The notes: generated by a model from the sequence alone, not told the origin. A stretch of 64,000 bases of DNA from Xylaria sp. FL1777 (GCA_022578965.1 MU400592.1:1-64000); one strand, 5' to 3'. Positions 25,478 through 38,209 are shown, counted from the stretch's first letter. Numbers and translations: made by a program.

Positions 25478-25785
25478 ATTAAAATAAAGTAAAATAGCTA
25501 AATAAACTAACTAGCTAGTTAAAATAAGTTTAAGCTAAGTTATATAGTAAAAATAAAAGTATAAATATTGCGCTAAATTTTGAAGTATAAATTTAACTAT
25601 TACGCTTAACATTATAAAAATTAGCTATAGTTGCTTTATTTGTATTGTTAAATAGCTCTTTAATTAATCGTTTAATTTTCTAATTTATACATAGCTTAAT
25701 TGCTTAAATGCGTAAATTATAACTTATCTCCTTGCAATTAAAGTGTTGTAATAAATCTTACGCAATCACACTGCTTCATTTTAAT
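25478..25785 (+). repeat. C1 3' LTR
   Basis: Second LTR of C1, 308 bp, beginning ATTAAAATAAAGTAAAAT after a purine-rich AATAAAGAAAA tract (25468-25478) that fits a polypurine tract. Ends CACTGCTTCATTTTAAT. It differs from the 5' LTR almost entirely by transitions. Confidence 0.9.
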
Positions 25786-26140
25786 ATTTAAAATAACAAA
25801 ACATATTATTTGTTATTTTGCATATTAATAACTAATTAAAGCAGCAAAAATAAAGCATAACTTTATAGCTAATAAAATTAATAAAAAAAGCAAAAACGAG
25901 TTTTTGCTTTGTTTTAAATAAGCGGTTAGTTTTTTTAATGCGCTTTAATATTATAACATATAAAAAAAAAAAAAAAAAAGAATACTTACGGAAAATTGTT
26001 AAAACAACAATTTTAAAAAAAGAGAAATAATGTTATAAAATTAGCACAAAAGTAGTTTTTAAAACAGCTTAATGCTTTTATATATACTTTGTACTTTTTT
26101 TTTTACTAGCTAAAGCTAAAGTTATGTAATAACTTATTTA

Positions 26141-26218
26141 GCTTACTAAGCTTATAGTAATTTAAAGCTTATTAAGCTTATAATAATTTAGTGCTTATTA
26201 AATTTGCAGTAATTTAAA
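26141..26218. repeat. 26-bp tandem repeat, three units
   Basis: Three consecutive units of exactly 26 bp (26141-26166, 26167-26192, 26193-26218), each starting GCTTA and containing a TAATTTA-type end. The units differ by a few substitutions and have no length change. Confidence 0.85.
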
Positions 26219-26396
26219 AAAAGTTATTACTTTTTTTTTGTTTATATAATTATATATTTCTTATATTTAGTTACTTATTTAATGTTAGTTTTTTAGCTAT
26301 TAATTTTTTATAACTATTAAGCATTAATATATTTATTACTTTTAATTCCTTAAAACCTTTATTAATGCATAGTAATAAAAGTACTCTAAAAACTTC

Positions 26397-26416
26397 TTTA
26401 ACGGACTACCGTTAAA
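26397..26416. repeat. Perfect hairpin, 8-bp arms
   Basis: TTTAACGG and CCGTTAAA around a 4-base loop ACTA. It retains CGG/CCG in a region where such triplets are otherwise nearly eliminated. Function unknown; it could be a remnant of a terminal inverted repeat. Confidence 0.7.
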
Positions 26417-27809
26417 AATCCTATTGTTACTTGCAAATTAAAACCTTAAAAGCAAACCCGTTATATTAATATATAACAAGTCCGTTATATTAACTTTAAA
26501 TATTAAGCAAAATTAAACTAATAATTAATATATTAATACTAGCTATAAAAATAATAATACTAGTTTTAATAACTAAAACTATTATTACAAAAGCAATAAT
26601 TATAATAATAGCTATAATAATAATAACTTAAGATTTTATAAAAGTAATAATAACTATAAAGGCTAAAACTAATATTATAAAAGTAATAATATTAAAGATT
26701 ATAGCTAATACTAAAACTAAAAATATATAAATAACTAAAGTAATATTAATAATACTTATATTTTAAAAAACTATTATACTTTTAAAACCTTTTTAAATTA
26801 ACTTTAAAACAACAACGGAAATAGTTTAAATTTAAACTTTTATAAAAACTTTACTTGTTATAGCTATAAATAATTTAGCTATATTATTTTTAATTGCCTT
26901 TAGCTTAAAAGTAATAATAATAATAGTAATAACAAAAATAATAAATTTAGTAGTTATACTAGCTATAATAATAATACTACTTAAAAATAAACTATTTAAA
27001 AAATCTAAGTAAATAAAAACTAAAACATAAATAAAAAAAACTAAAAATAGCAATTAAAGTTTTATATACTTTTTTTATAAAAGCTATAATATTATAACTT
27101 AAAAAACAAATAATAAGCTTAGTATTAATTATATTAGCTATAAGTTTTAAGCTAAAGTTATTATTTTATATATTTATTTTATGCTATTTTTATATTTTTT
27201 GTATTATTTATTTTATTAGCTTTATAAAACTACTTATTAAAACTTATATTAATTTTGATTTATGTGCTAAATATAACTATATTAGTTTTATTTTTGCTTT
27301 TTATTATAAATTACAGCAAGCATTTTTTTATATACTTGCATTATAATATACTATTAAAAATAAATTTTTTATTTATAAAGCTTATTAAGTTATTTATAAA
27401 TTAACTAATAGTTATAGTATTACTTGCAGAATTAAGCATGCATATATAACTATTAATTATAACTATTGCTTTAAAAGCAGCTTTTTTTTATTATTTTAAA
27501 CTACTTTAAAAAATAAAAGAATTATATTAAATTTAAGCATTAATTAATAGTTTTTTAAATTATACTGCTTTTAAGTAAAAGTATTTAGTTTAACTAAGTT
27601 TATAAAAGCTTGCTAAAATTAAGCTTGCTGCTACATTATTATTTAATTATTTAAATTTATATAGCTTAAAAAGTTAAAAAAAAGTTTTAGTTACTTTAAT
27701 TTTATAGTAATTTTAAAAAAGTTTTATAACTTATTTAAGTTTTTTAATATTAGCAAAGCAAATATATTGCTATAATTAAAGCAAAAAAACTTTATTATTA
27801 AGCTAAAAA

Positions 27810-28360
27810 AAATGTAGTTATATTTTATTTTTTTATATACTTATTAGCTTAAAATAAGCTAAAAAAACTATAAAAATAGCTTAATAAAATACTAAAAGCA
27901 AAAAAAATTAAAAAGTTTACTAGTTTTATTAGCGCTTTAATTCTTTTTATACTTAAGAAAAATAAAAGCTTATGCTTATATATAAACTATAAAAAACTTA
28001 ATTAAGTTATATGTAAAAATTAATATATTTTATTACTTATTTTAAAGCTGCTTAATAAAATTTTAAAAACTAAGATCTTTAGTAAAATTAACTTTAAAAA
28101 TGCTTATTATTGTTTATATATTTAAAAAAAAAAAAAATAAAAAATAACATTTTATATATGCTATAGCTACTATAAATTTTTAGTTATACTTATAGGTTTA
28201 TTAAATATTTTTATTACTTTTTAAAGTTATATATAAAAAGCATTTAATAATATAATAAATATATTTTATATTGCATATTTTAATAATATGCTTATTTTTT
28301 TTTTAAATAAGAATTTTTATATAAAATATATTTAAAACATTATTAAAAGGCTACAAAAAG
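27810..28360 (+). pseudogene. Element B reverse transcriptase relic
   Basis: Same RT as in element A, on the plus strand. The catalytic box reads YFNN at 28276-28287 (TATTTTAATAAT), preceded by the colinear finger and palm regions. It carries independent RIP changes relative to A, and stops are frequent. The antisense open frame at 26832-27053 to its left is the complement of the low-complexity 5' region. Confidence 0.83.
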
Positions 28361-29199
28361 CAAAACTATATGTTAAGCTATTTAAGTGCTAATTTTATTA
28401 AAAAAAAATTAAATTTTTAAGTTATATTATTTTTAGCTAAAAAATTAAAATAAACTTTTTATATATAAATATTATTTAATAATAGCTTATATTAAATATT
28501 TATTAAGCGCTATAATAATTTTTAAAATTTTGTAACTTTTATTGCTGTTTTATAAACAAGTATTTTTATATTGCTGCGTTTTTGTTTAAATATTTAAAAA
28601 AAACGTAATAAAAACAAAAAAAGGTTAAATTTTTTTAGATAGTTTTAGAAAAAAAGCTTTTAAAAACTTTTAAAATGCATTTAAGCAAGCTATTTTTTTT
28701 ACATATTTTAACTTTAAGAAATAAATATTATTAAAAACTAATTTTTTTAAAGTAGCTTTTGCAAAAAATCTATTTTAGCAAAATAATTAAGGCATTTTTA
28801 AACTAATTATGTTTTATTTTTAAAAGTTATTTAAAAAAAAAATGTAATATAGTATGTTTAACTAAAAAATGCTTATAATAATAAATTGCTTTAAGTACTA
28901 GCAGTATTATTTATAAAAAAGCAATTTATTAGTTAAAATATTAATTAATTATGCTAATTTTTAAGCGTTTATAAAAATACTAAAGCTTAATAAAAAGTAA
29001 GCTTATTAATGTTTATTATTAGCTTTTTTTAACTTTATTATTAAATATTAAGCAAGCAAAAAAAATAAAGCTAATTTTTTTTTATGCTGTTTTAATTATA
29101 TAGCTGTTTTACTTAGTAATATTAATATTTTTTTAACATTAAAAAAAAAAGTTATAGTAATATAACAAGTTAAAATTTTTAATTTATATTTTAGTACTT

Positions 29200-31030
29200 A
29201 AACTAAAGCTTTATATTTTAAAGCTATATTTGCTAAAAAAGCTTTTTTTATTTAAGCAGTTATATGTTTGCATACATAAATAACTGCAAGCTTAAAAAAA
29301 TTAAAAAATCTAAAGGCTTTTAAAAAGCTAAAAAACTTTATTTAAAAAGTTTAAAAAAAAAACCTTAAATGTTATGCAATTATAAAACAATTAAAAGCAA
29401 AAAAGCTTATAAATCTTTAATAGTTAATAAAAAAATCTTTAGTTTGCTATAAAAACAAAATTTATATTTTTTTTAAAAAGGCTATATATTTTTAATTTAT
29501 TAAGCTATACTATAATAATTTTTTAGCTAAACATTTTAATTAAAGTTATACTTTAAAACTATTATAATAAAAGTTTTATTAAAGCAATATAAAACTAAAT
29601 ATTAAAAAGTATATATAAAGCTATATAATTTGCTTTAAAACTAAAGCAAAATATTACTAAAAATATAGTAAACTTAACGCTTTATTAATACTTAATAAAC
29701 TTATATAAAAGCTATTTATAAACTTTATTATAGGTTTACTAAAAACTTTTTATAAAAAAAAACCAATTAATGTTATTTTTATTATTATAAATAAATTTAC
29801 TAAGCTTATATATTTATTTCTAATTAATATTACTATAATTTTAATTAAACTAGTAGTTTTATTTTATTATAAAATTAAATGCATTTATAGTAGCTTAAAA
29901 AGCATTATTTTTACTAAAAGCTTTATTTTTATTAGCTAATTTTAGTTTAATTTATATTATTACTTAAAAGTTAAGCAAAAGCTTTTAGTAGTATTTTACT
30001 TTAGAACTAATAAATAAATAAAACAAATAAACTAAATAATTAAAAGCTATTTTAAATGCTTTATAAATAGTAAACAAACTAATTAGCTTTAACTTTTATT
30101 TTAAGCTTTTTTTATTATAAATTTTACTATTAATTTTATAACTAAACAATTACTTTTTAAAGCTTTATATAGTTATATACTAAAATTTTATTTATTTATT
30201 AAAAATAACTTTATATTAAAAAAAGTTTTAGCTATATAAAAACGTTTTAATAAATTATAAACTATTAAAAACAAAATAACAAAGCAATAATAAATTATAA
30301 CTAATAAATATATAAAACATTATAATAATAAGCATAAACTTATAACTTTTAAAACTAAAAACTTAGTAGTACTATTAATAAAAAATATTAAGTTTAAAAA
30401 TAAAAAGTTAACGCTTAAGTTTATTAAACTTTTTTAAATTTTTTTTATAGTTAGTTTATAAGCATATTATATTAGTTTTTTAAAACAATATAGCTGTTTT
30501 TATTTTGTTTTTTTAATTTAGCTGCTTAAGCTTTAAAAAGCTAAACATAAATATAGTTTGCTTATATTAAACTTTAAAAATAAGTTAAAAAAATAAGAAA
30601 TTAAAAATATAATAAGTAAAATAACTTATAATAAAAAAGAATATTATTTTATTAAGTAAAAAAGCTAGCTAACTAAGTATAATTAATAAGTATTTATTAT
30701 TAATATTATAGCTTTTAAAGTAATTAAAAACTTTAAAAAGCGCTTAAATTACAAAAAAAAAGCAAAGCTATTAAGCTAACAAAATAGTATTAATTTATTA
30801 TTAATTTAGCTATAAATTAAAGCTTAATTATATTATATATATTAATTAGTTATTTTTTTATTTTTAATTGCATAATAAGAATTATATTTATTGCTTTAAG
30901 TTTTAAAATATTTGCGTTTTATTAATAAGCTATACGTAAAAATGCTATAAACAAGTTATAAAATCTTTACAAAAAAGCTTTAAAATATTAATTATTAAAC
31001 TTTAAAACATTTTTATGTTAAAAAAGGCCT
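29200..31030 (+). pseudogene. Element B integrase relic
   Basis: Colinear with the integrase of A. The core from about 29735 reads KTFYKKKPINVIFIII, then a DKFTK-type segment NKFTKLIYLF that still holds its Thr, then KSIIFTKSFIFIS and a YYYLKVKQKLLVVFY block near 29930-30000 leading to the HPQTDGQ-type region. Comparing A and B, one copy often keeps the base the other has lost. Confidence 0.8.
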
Positions 31031-32775
31031 ATTAAATACTTTTATTTATGCTTATTAATAATAATTAATATAGCTTTACGTATATTTTTTTTAAAAGAAA
31101 TAAAAGCAGCTTTTTAAGTTATATATTTATAGTTTAAAACTTATACTTTAAATATAGTTAAACAAGCATACTACTAGCGTTAAAAATAGTTTTAATTTTG
31201 TTAGAAAACCTTATAAAATTAGTTTAAATAAAGCTATTTATAGCGCTTATATAAAAAAGCTTAATAGCTTAGCAAGCTAAAAATTTGCGTTTTATTATTA
31301 AGTGCTTATATTTAGCATAATATTTTTGTATTACTAATTATTAGTTAAACTTTATATAAAATAAAAACAAAATTATTTATTTTTATATTGCTAATTTTAC
31401 TAATTAATTAAAACTAAGCTTTATAAATTAATAAAAAACGCAAAAATGCTTTTAAAAAGCAAAACTGCATAACTATAAAGTTAATATAATAATTATTTAA
31501 AGTTTTTTAAACAATAGCACAATTTTTATTTATAATAACTTTTTTATAGTTATTTTTTTAAAAAATAAAAAAATAAACAAACTAGTTTAATAACTTTTAA
31601 ATATGCATTATATTAAAATATAATATAATAAGCAGCTAACTTATTAATAAAACTAATTTAAAATAAATATAAATTAATTTATAAGCTTGTATAAAGTATA
31701 GCTATTTATATAGCTTATATAAGCTATTATTTTTAAGTTTTTAAATTTGCAAACTATATTTAAAAGCAAGCTATTTTTTAGCTAAAATGCTTTTTTAAAA
31801 CGTTTAAAATAAAGCTAATATACTAATAAACTACTTAAAACTATTGCTTTTTTAATAATTTTATACTTTTTGTTTTTAGCTTTAGTAGTTTATTTATAAA
31901 GTTTATAAATAAAAATTACTATAAAAACAAGCTAACGTTTAGCTAGCATAAAAACTTTAATATTTGCATTAAAATTAAACTTATTTTTTGCGTTATTTAT
32001 ATTAAAATTACGTAAAACAGCATTTAAATTTTTATTTAAATTTATAAAGTTTAAATTATTTTTATTTTTATTTTTATTTTTTTTTTTTTAACTTATAAAT
32101 AGCTTAATAGTATTTACATTTTTATTAAAATTAGAGTTATTTTAAAAAAAAAAGCAAACTATTAGAACTTTTATTTTTATTATTAGAATTATTAGATTTT
32201 TAGCAAAAAGGTTTATTAAAGTTTTGTTTTATAGTAAAATTAAACTTATTTTTAAATAAATTTAAGCGTAAAGCAAGTTGCAATAATTTTCTGCGTTTAT
32301 ATTTATAACTATAGCTTTAATTATAACTGCGTTTATGTATATTATTTTTAACTATTGCAAGTTTAAGCAATATAATTATAATGCAAATAATAATTAAAAA
32401 AAAAGCAAAAAAAATATAAAATAAGTATAAAAATAGCAGTAATAAAATGTATAACTAAAACTAATTGTTTAACAGCAGTTAAAAAGAAAAGAAAAAAAAA
32501 AGAAAAAAAAAAGAAAATATATAGTAATAAAAGTATAAGCGCAAAACTTGCTATAAATATAGCACAAAACAAACATAATTTAACACGTAAACATAAATAT
32601 AAATATATAAGTATTTTAATTATTATACTACATAAGTATTTTATTTAATATACTATATTTATGCTTAATTATTTTATACTATTTTATTTTATTACTTATA
32701 CTTAAAATTAATTACTTTAATTAATTTTATTTATATATAAGTTAAAAACAACCTAATTAAAAAAAAAGAAATAAT
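31030..32775 (+). pseudogene. Element B region between integrase and 3' LTR
   Basis: Counterpart of 2144-3900 in element A; unidentified Lys-rich low-complexity coding or untranslated sequence. The minus-strand frame 32363-32572 is the complement of an A-rich run and is not regarded as a gene. The purine-rich tract directly before the LTR (about 32757-32771) corresponds to the polypurine tract. Confidence 0.45.
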
Positions 32776-33032
32776 TGTTATAACTAGGCTACTTAGGTAC
32801 TTTAGCACATATTATAAGTTATATATATATATAGGATATTCTTTTTATACTTATTTTATAGTACTTTAGCATATATTATAAGTTATATATATATATAAGA
32901 TATTTTTCTTATACTTATTTCATGGGAGTTTTTTTCCTTTTTCAAGCTTTAGTTTTATTAAATACTTACTATAAAACTAAAAATATATTAACTATTATAT
33001 TTAACCTTTAATGCTTTATACTTCCTGTAATA
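32776..33032 (+). repeat. Element B 3' LTR with internal 64-bp duplication
   Basis: Begins TGTTATAACTAGGC and ends CCTGTAATA (CCTGTGACA in A). It contains two tandem 64-bp units, 32797-32860 and 32861-32924, each starting GTACTTTAGCA; the LTRs of A have one unit. The remaining 193 bp align without gaps. Confidence 0.9.
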
Positions 33033-35500
33033 ACTTTATAGTTTTTATAGCAGCTAAATAATAAAAATATTAAAAAACAAAAAAATATATAATAAAAAGT
33101 GTACTATAACTTATATTATTATAACTTTAATTAACTATTAAAGTTGCTGCTAAAAATATACTAATAGTTTACGCTTTAAAAAAGGACTATCTTTTAGTTT
33201 TTATAGCAAAAGCTCTAAAAATTCTACGTAAAACATTTTGCAAACTTATATTAACACTTAAACTTTGCTATTAATAGCATAGCAAAATATTTTATGCCAA
33301 AAAAAATTTAGTAGTATATTGCTGCTATGTTTAATAAAGTAATTAATATAAATACTATATTTCCTTTAGTTTATAATGCTATAAAAATATTTAAATAAAA
33401 TAAATAAAAAAAATATAGCTACGTTTTATATGCTAAGCTTTTTATAATATACTAATATGCTTTTAATAAGCATGCTAAGCATTTTGTAAACAAAGCATAA
33501 ATTAAAAATACTATTAAAAATATACTTTGTTTAACCCTAAAATTAATACTAAAAATGCAAATAAAGCAGCAATTAAATATTTATTAAACGTTTAATATAT
33601 AGTTAAGCTAGTTAGTTTTACGTTTAATAGTAGCTATAACTTTTGTTTTATTATTTTTAGTAAAACTAATTATAATTGCATTACTTTTAAATGCTTTTTT
33701 TATATATATAAATATATTGCTAGCTATAGATTTATTAATACAATTTAAACTATTAAAGCATAATAAAGAATTACTAGCAAATAGTAGTTTTAAAAAGCCA
33801 AAAAAAAAGCAAAAAAAGTAAAATATATATAATACTTTACGCTAATTTATATTTAGCTATAGTTTTTTAGTTTTTTCTTTTTTTTTTTTTGCTTTTTTAT
33901 AATTAAAGATATATAACTGCTATTTTTTATTACTTTTAACAAATAGTTCATTTTTATTAATTAAACTTAATATGTTTTGCTATATTAAAACTTTAATTAA
34001 TTAAATAACCTTAATATTAAACTTATTAATTTTAGTATTAGTAAATTATTGCTTTTTTTTTATTAATAGATTTAACGCATTAAAAAAATTATATAATGTA
34101 GTATAGCTATTAATACGTTTTTTAGTATTGCTATTAATATATATTTTGTAAGCATATTTAATAATATTTTAGTTAGTAAAAAAAAAAGTATACTGCTTAT
34201 TTTAATATGTTTAAAAGAACTATTTTATACTACTACAAATTAAAGCAGTATAAAAGCTTATAATAGCTAATTAATTAAATATAACAAAAATATTTTGCGT
34301 AAAGTTTTTGTTATTTTTTATATTAATTATAAAAGCACTATTAATATGCTTTAAAGCTAAATTAATAGCTTTTTATTTGCTTTTAGCTATAGTACACTAA
34401 ACAAAGCTTAACTATAATATTTTTATTGCAAGTTCTAATTTTATAACATTAAAATAAAGTAATTAAACAAAATATAACATCTTTAATCTATAATTACTAA
34501 ACCTTTTTTTATAAAAAAAAATAAAAAAGTAAAAAATAATTTAACGTAGTATTTTATAGTTATTAAGCTAAACTACTATAATTATTATAAATAAATATTT
34601 TATAATATTTATGTATTAATAACAGTTTTAAAACTTAATATTAATTAATTTATTTTTGTTTTAAATATATTTTTTTGTTTAACTTATATATTTTAACTAT
34701 TAAAACTATAAAGCTATAATTTTTTGCTTAAGTAATATAAAATCTATGCTTTTTAATACTGTTGAAATATAGTTTAGTTAAACTTTATTAAAAAATAGTA
34801 TACTAAATTTAACTAAGTTATAAATTAAAAACGCTAAAATATAAGCATAAAACTTATTACGTAATAATAACAAAGCTTAATAATATTAAACCTTATTTTT
34901 TTTAATATGCTGCTTATAGCTAAAAAATTACACATTATATTCTATAACAAAATCCCAAAAAGTCCAAAAAATTAGTTAAATAAAATTTAGCGCAATATAA
35001 AAAAAAGCTAATACAAAAAACATTTATTGTTTATAGTTATATATATTGCTTGCTTTTATTTAAGCAGTTATTATAGCTTAAATAAAAAATATAGTTTTTT
35101 AATTTTTATATACTATTACAAGTTATTTATTATAGTTTTAATAATTTAAAATAATATAAAATAAAATATTATAAACTTAATATATTCTAGATATTTTTTT
35201 TTCGTTTTTATAAATAATAAAAGTTTATAAAATATAGCTAACGTTATTTTATAGTTATATAATATTTAAAAATAAAGCAAACCTTTTTAAATATAATAAT
35301 TTAAATAAAAAACAAATAGCATAAACTAATAAATAATTAATTGCTTTATTTATATAAGCTAAAGTTAGCATTAAATAAAAAAAAAGCTATTTTTTTTTAA
35401 AAAAAATAGTAGCATGCTATTATAACTACATAAATAAACTAAGCACGTTTAAACTAGTAACTATAAAACAGTTAATTAAATTTTGCATAATATTTTTATA
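33033..35500. other. Unresolved RIP-degraded sequence, possibly LINE 5' part
   Basis: About 2.5 kb between element B and the recognisable LINE. It would fit the ORF1 and endonuclease part of the LINE that follows, given the usual length of Tad1-type LINEs. A minus-strand Lys-rich reading near 33.9-34.5 kb is equally visible, so another unidentified element is possible. No motif is firm on either strand. Confidence 0.3.
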
Positions 35501-36860
35501 ACTTATACTAAAATTTTAAACACTGTTTTTAAAGTTAAAATTATTATATATAAATATAATACTTAAGTTATAAGTAATACACTTTAAGTTAAGCTATATA
35601 TTTATTAATTTAAGTATTAAAACATTAGCTAACTAATTATTATATATATAACTTTGTTTAGCTATTTTATTTAGCTATTTTAAAACAAACTTATAGCTAA
35701 TATATACTTTAAATCAAGCAAAAATATTAATTACTTAAGTTTATATTTTATTACTATAAAAATAAATACTAATAAATTATTATAAAAAATTGCTTATTAA
35801 AAGTGTATATATATTTAATAATAAAGCTATAATTATATATGTTTTAGCAATATAAAAAAACAGTATATTAGCTTTAGTTACGTTATAAAATTTATGCTTA
35901 GTTTGCTAATTCGTAAAAATACCTAAAAAAAAAGCAGCAAAACATAAAAATACGTTTTAAATTTAAAACTAAAAAAAACAAAGTAACCTTTTAATTTATT
36001 GCATATTATAAACATTTTTAACTTAGCAAAGCTTTTTACTAAAAGCTTTAAATGCTTTAAAATTAAATTTAATAAAAGCTAGTTATTTAAATAAAGTAAA
36101 AAGCTTGTTTTAAAATGCAAAAATATTAGCAATATTATAACTTGCATTGTTTTTTTTAAATTTTATTTAAATATTAGCTTTTTAAAAACGCTATTAAACT
36201 TTAGAGTTTTTTAATATATTAATTATTTTGCATATTTATAGCTTTAACTAATTATTAGTTATAATTTATAATAAAAGCCATCTTTTTAAAAATTAATAAA
36301 AATTATAGCTTTAATTATAATTATAATACTAATACTTTTATATATTTATTATAACTTATTATTAACATATAAAATTAGATTCTTTGTTTAAATTATTGCT
36401 TTTATAATTAAAATTATTTTTAAAATTAAAAGCAATAAAAGTAGTATTAAAAAAGTTAGTTAATTTAAATATAAAAAGTAGCATAAACGCTAATATAATA
36501 AACTATACAAACAAGCAAAGTAATCGCAAAAAAAACAATAGTAAAAAAAACAATATTTTAGTTAAAAAATTCATAGTATGCAATGCAACAAAAACTAAGC
36601 GTTAAAAAAATACAAAAAAAATATAACTATATACAAAATACAATAATTAATTAATTAAATATAACTTTAAACAGATTTAAAATTGCTACATAAATAAATT
36701 ACGGTTTATTGTTTTTTAAATAAAAACGTAAGCAGAAAAATCAACATAGTTGCTTTAAACTAAAATTCCGAGTTTATGTTAAAAGGGGTAAAAAAAGTTA
36801 TAATTAGTAAAAAAGTGGTATAGCTAAAAAAGTATAAACACAAGGACCATTCTGGTTTAA
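35500..36860 (+). pseudogene. LINE endonuclease end and linker before RT (tentative)
   Basis: Plus-strand text shortly before the LINE RT. A basic block reading FKYKK.HKR.YNKLYKQAK near 36450-36530 resembles the Arg-rich linker between endonuclease and RT of Tad1-like LINEs. The stretch 36690-36880 is much less mutated than its surroundings (CCGAG, AGGGG, GGACCATTCTGG survive). There seems to be a frame change near 36.84 kb just ahead of the RT reading. No endonuclease catalytic motif is demonstrated. Confidence 0.45.
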
Positions 36861-38209
36861 AGCACCTAAAATAATTACTAAAAGCATTTTTACTAAGTTT
36901 ATTGCAAAAAACAACTTATTAAAAATAAAACCCCTAAAAATAAATATATAACTTTAGCTTAAACTTTTATAAAACATTAAAGTAACTATAAAAAAAGCAC
37001 GTAAATATGCTATAAAAATAAAGTTAACTTTATTAAAAGAAAATATAATAACAATAAAGTACTTTGCTGTTATATAGCCTATTATTAATAAATACTATTA
37101 AATATTATTAAAGAAATATCTCGAATAAAGCGTTTTCTTAAAAGTTTAAAAAAACGCAAACGTAGTTATGCTATTTAAAGTAAACAAAACAAACTTTGCT
37201 TCTTATAAATCCTAAAAACTTATTGCATTGCTGTTTTGCATTAAAAAAAGCTTAAAAAAACTTATAGCAAGAAAAATAATATAAACAGCACAAATAGCTA
37301 GCTTAATAAGCTTATAATACGCAAGTGCAGTACTTAAAAAGTTTGCAATAAATTTAGTAGCAAGCTTTATATATAATATAAAGCTTGCATTAGCTAACAA
37401 AATAATAGCTACATTAGTTATATTAAACGTACAAAAAGCATTTAATATGCTATTAAAAAACAAACTTATAAGCAAAATAATAAAGCAAAGCTAACTAGCA
37501 ATAGTTATTAACTTTATAAAAAGCTTTTTAATAAAACAAAAAATTACTGCATATTTAAAAAACGTAACAATAAACCCTAAAAAAATTATATATAACATGT
37601 TATAAGAATTTTTAGCATTATTAATGTATTATATGCTATATTTATGCAAACTAGTAAAAAGCAACCCTAGCTAATAAAAATATGCTAATAATTTAAGTGT
37701 GCTAGCTTTAAAAAAAACCCTAAAAAAAAGCATACATAAAGCTAAAAAACAAATTAACAAAATTATAAAATACGAACAAAAAAACAAGATTGCTTTTATA
37801 CTTAACAAAATAAAAGCTATTTATTTTATAAAAAAACAAACTAATGTAAACTTAACTATTAAACTTTAAAACGGCATAAAAATAACATTTATTCTTTTAG
37901 TAAATCTTAAAAAACTTAAAAAAACCTTAGTATTATGTTAATTAAACGTTTATTTAAATAAAAAGTTAAAGTTTTAAAAGCATATAAAAAAAAAGCAGCT
38001 AAAAAAAACAAAATAGCAAACTATATTAAGGCTATTTTAGCTATAATTAAAGGCTTTTTAGCAGTAAGTCTTTAAAAAATAATTAATATAGTTTTAATAT
38101 TATTACTTTTATATAAATATAAAGCATAATACAAAAAACAAAAAAAACTTGCAAATAAAACTACAAACAACTATAAACGCTTAATAAACATAAAGCTTAA
38201 AATATATAT
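36860..38209 (+). pseudogene. Tad1-like LINE reverse transcriptase relic
   Basis: Plus-strand non-LTR RT, clearly readable. It starts FWFKAPKIITKS near 36865, then an ALLFCIKKSLKKLIARK block (LLSCIGKGLERLIARR type) near 37215-37270, LVASFIYNIKLALANK and IATLVILNVQKAFNMLLK (TLDVQGAFD type) near 37350-37440, NFIKSFLI (SFLTGR type) near 37510, and the catalytic region read YANNLSVLAL (YADD type) near 37680-37710. Later text, VYLNKKLKF.KHIKKKAAK near 37945-38000, fits the thumb (LGV.LD.KL.F..H). The antisense open frame 37212-37475 is a shadow. C2 interrupts the gene here; RNase H follows at 53.17 kb. Confidence 0.88.

Larger units (their letters stand above)
10823..25785 (+). mobile_element. C1: giant 14,963-bp Gypsy LTR retrotransposon
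   Basis: Direct terminal repeats of about 308 bp (10823-11130 and 25478-25785) bound an interior of about 14.35 kb. Gypsy-type RT, RNase H and integrase read on the plus strand between about 17.1 and 19.8 kb. About 6 kb lie upstream (gag/protease expected) and 5.7 kb between integrase and the 3' LTR, with another frame near 23.9-25.4 kb. C2 is an inverted copy of exactly the same length, and C3 starts at 60723. Ends read ATTAAAG to TTTTAAT rather than TG to CA. No clear target duplication is seen at C1. The colinear copies argue that the whole 15 kb moved as a unit. Confidence 0.88.
25786..26487. other. Spacer between C1 and truncated element B
   Basis: No coding sequence recognised. It is less mutated than its surroundings and retains CGG, CCG and GGA. 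It holds an 18-nt A run near 25962-25980, a 26-bp tandem repeat (26141-26218), a perfect hairpin (26397-26416) and a 12-bp direct repeat CCGTTATATTAA at 26458-26469 and 26482-26493, the second copy overlapping the break in element B. Probably low-copy DNA or an old short element. Confidence 0.5.
26488..33032 (+). mobile_element. Element B: 5'-truncated second copy of Gypsy element A
   Basis: Colinear with the reverse complement of element A from about 8445 down to the LTR at 1951. Correspondence is position(B) close to 34,920 minus position(A) with only a few bases of drift across 5.5 kb. Coding sense is plus. The 5' LTR and the first ~1.2 kb of interior are missing at 26488. Its 3' LTR is 257 bp rather than 193 bp because of an internal 64-bp duplication. 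Differences from A are overwhelmingly transitions. Confidence 0.9.

Noticed and set aside
10823..25785. 15-kb element as a Polinton/Maverick or other large DNA transposon
   Set aside because: Terminal repeats are direct, not inverted, and the interior carries Gypsy RT, RNase H and integrase in Gypsy order.
33900..34500. Pogo-like (Fot1) transposase C-terminus on the minus strand
   Set aside because: Only a Lys-rich reading without DDE or HTH motifs; such readings arise easily from A-rich degraded sequence, and the LINE 5' end is an equal explanation.
37212..37475. Minus-strand 87-residue frame as a gene
   Set aside because: The plus strand here is the LINE reverse transcriptase with several ordered motifs; the minus frame is its shadow.
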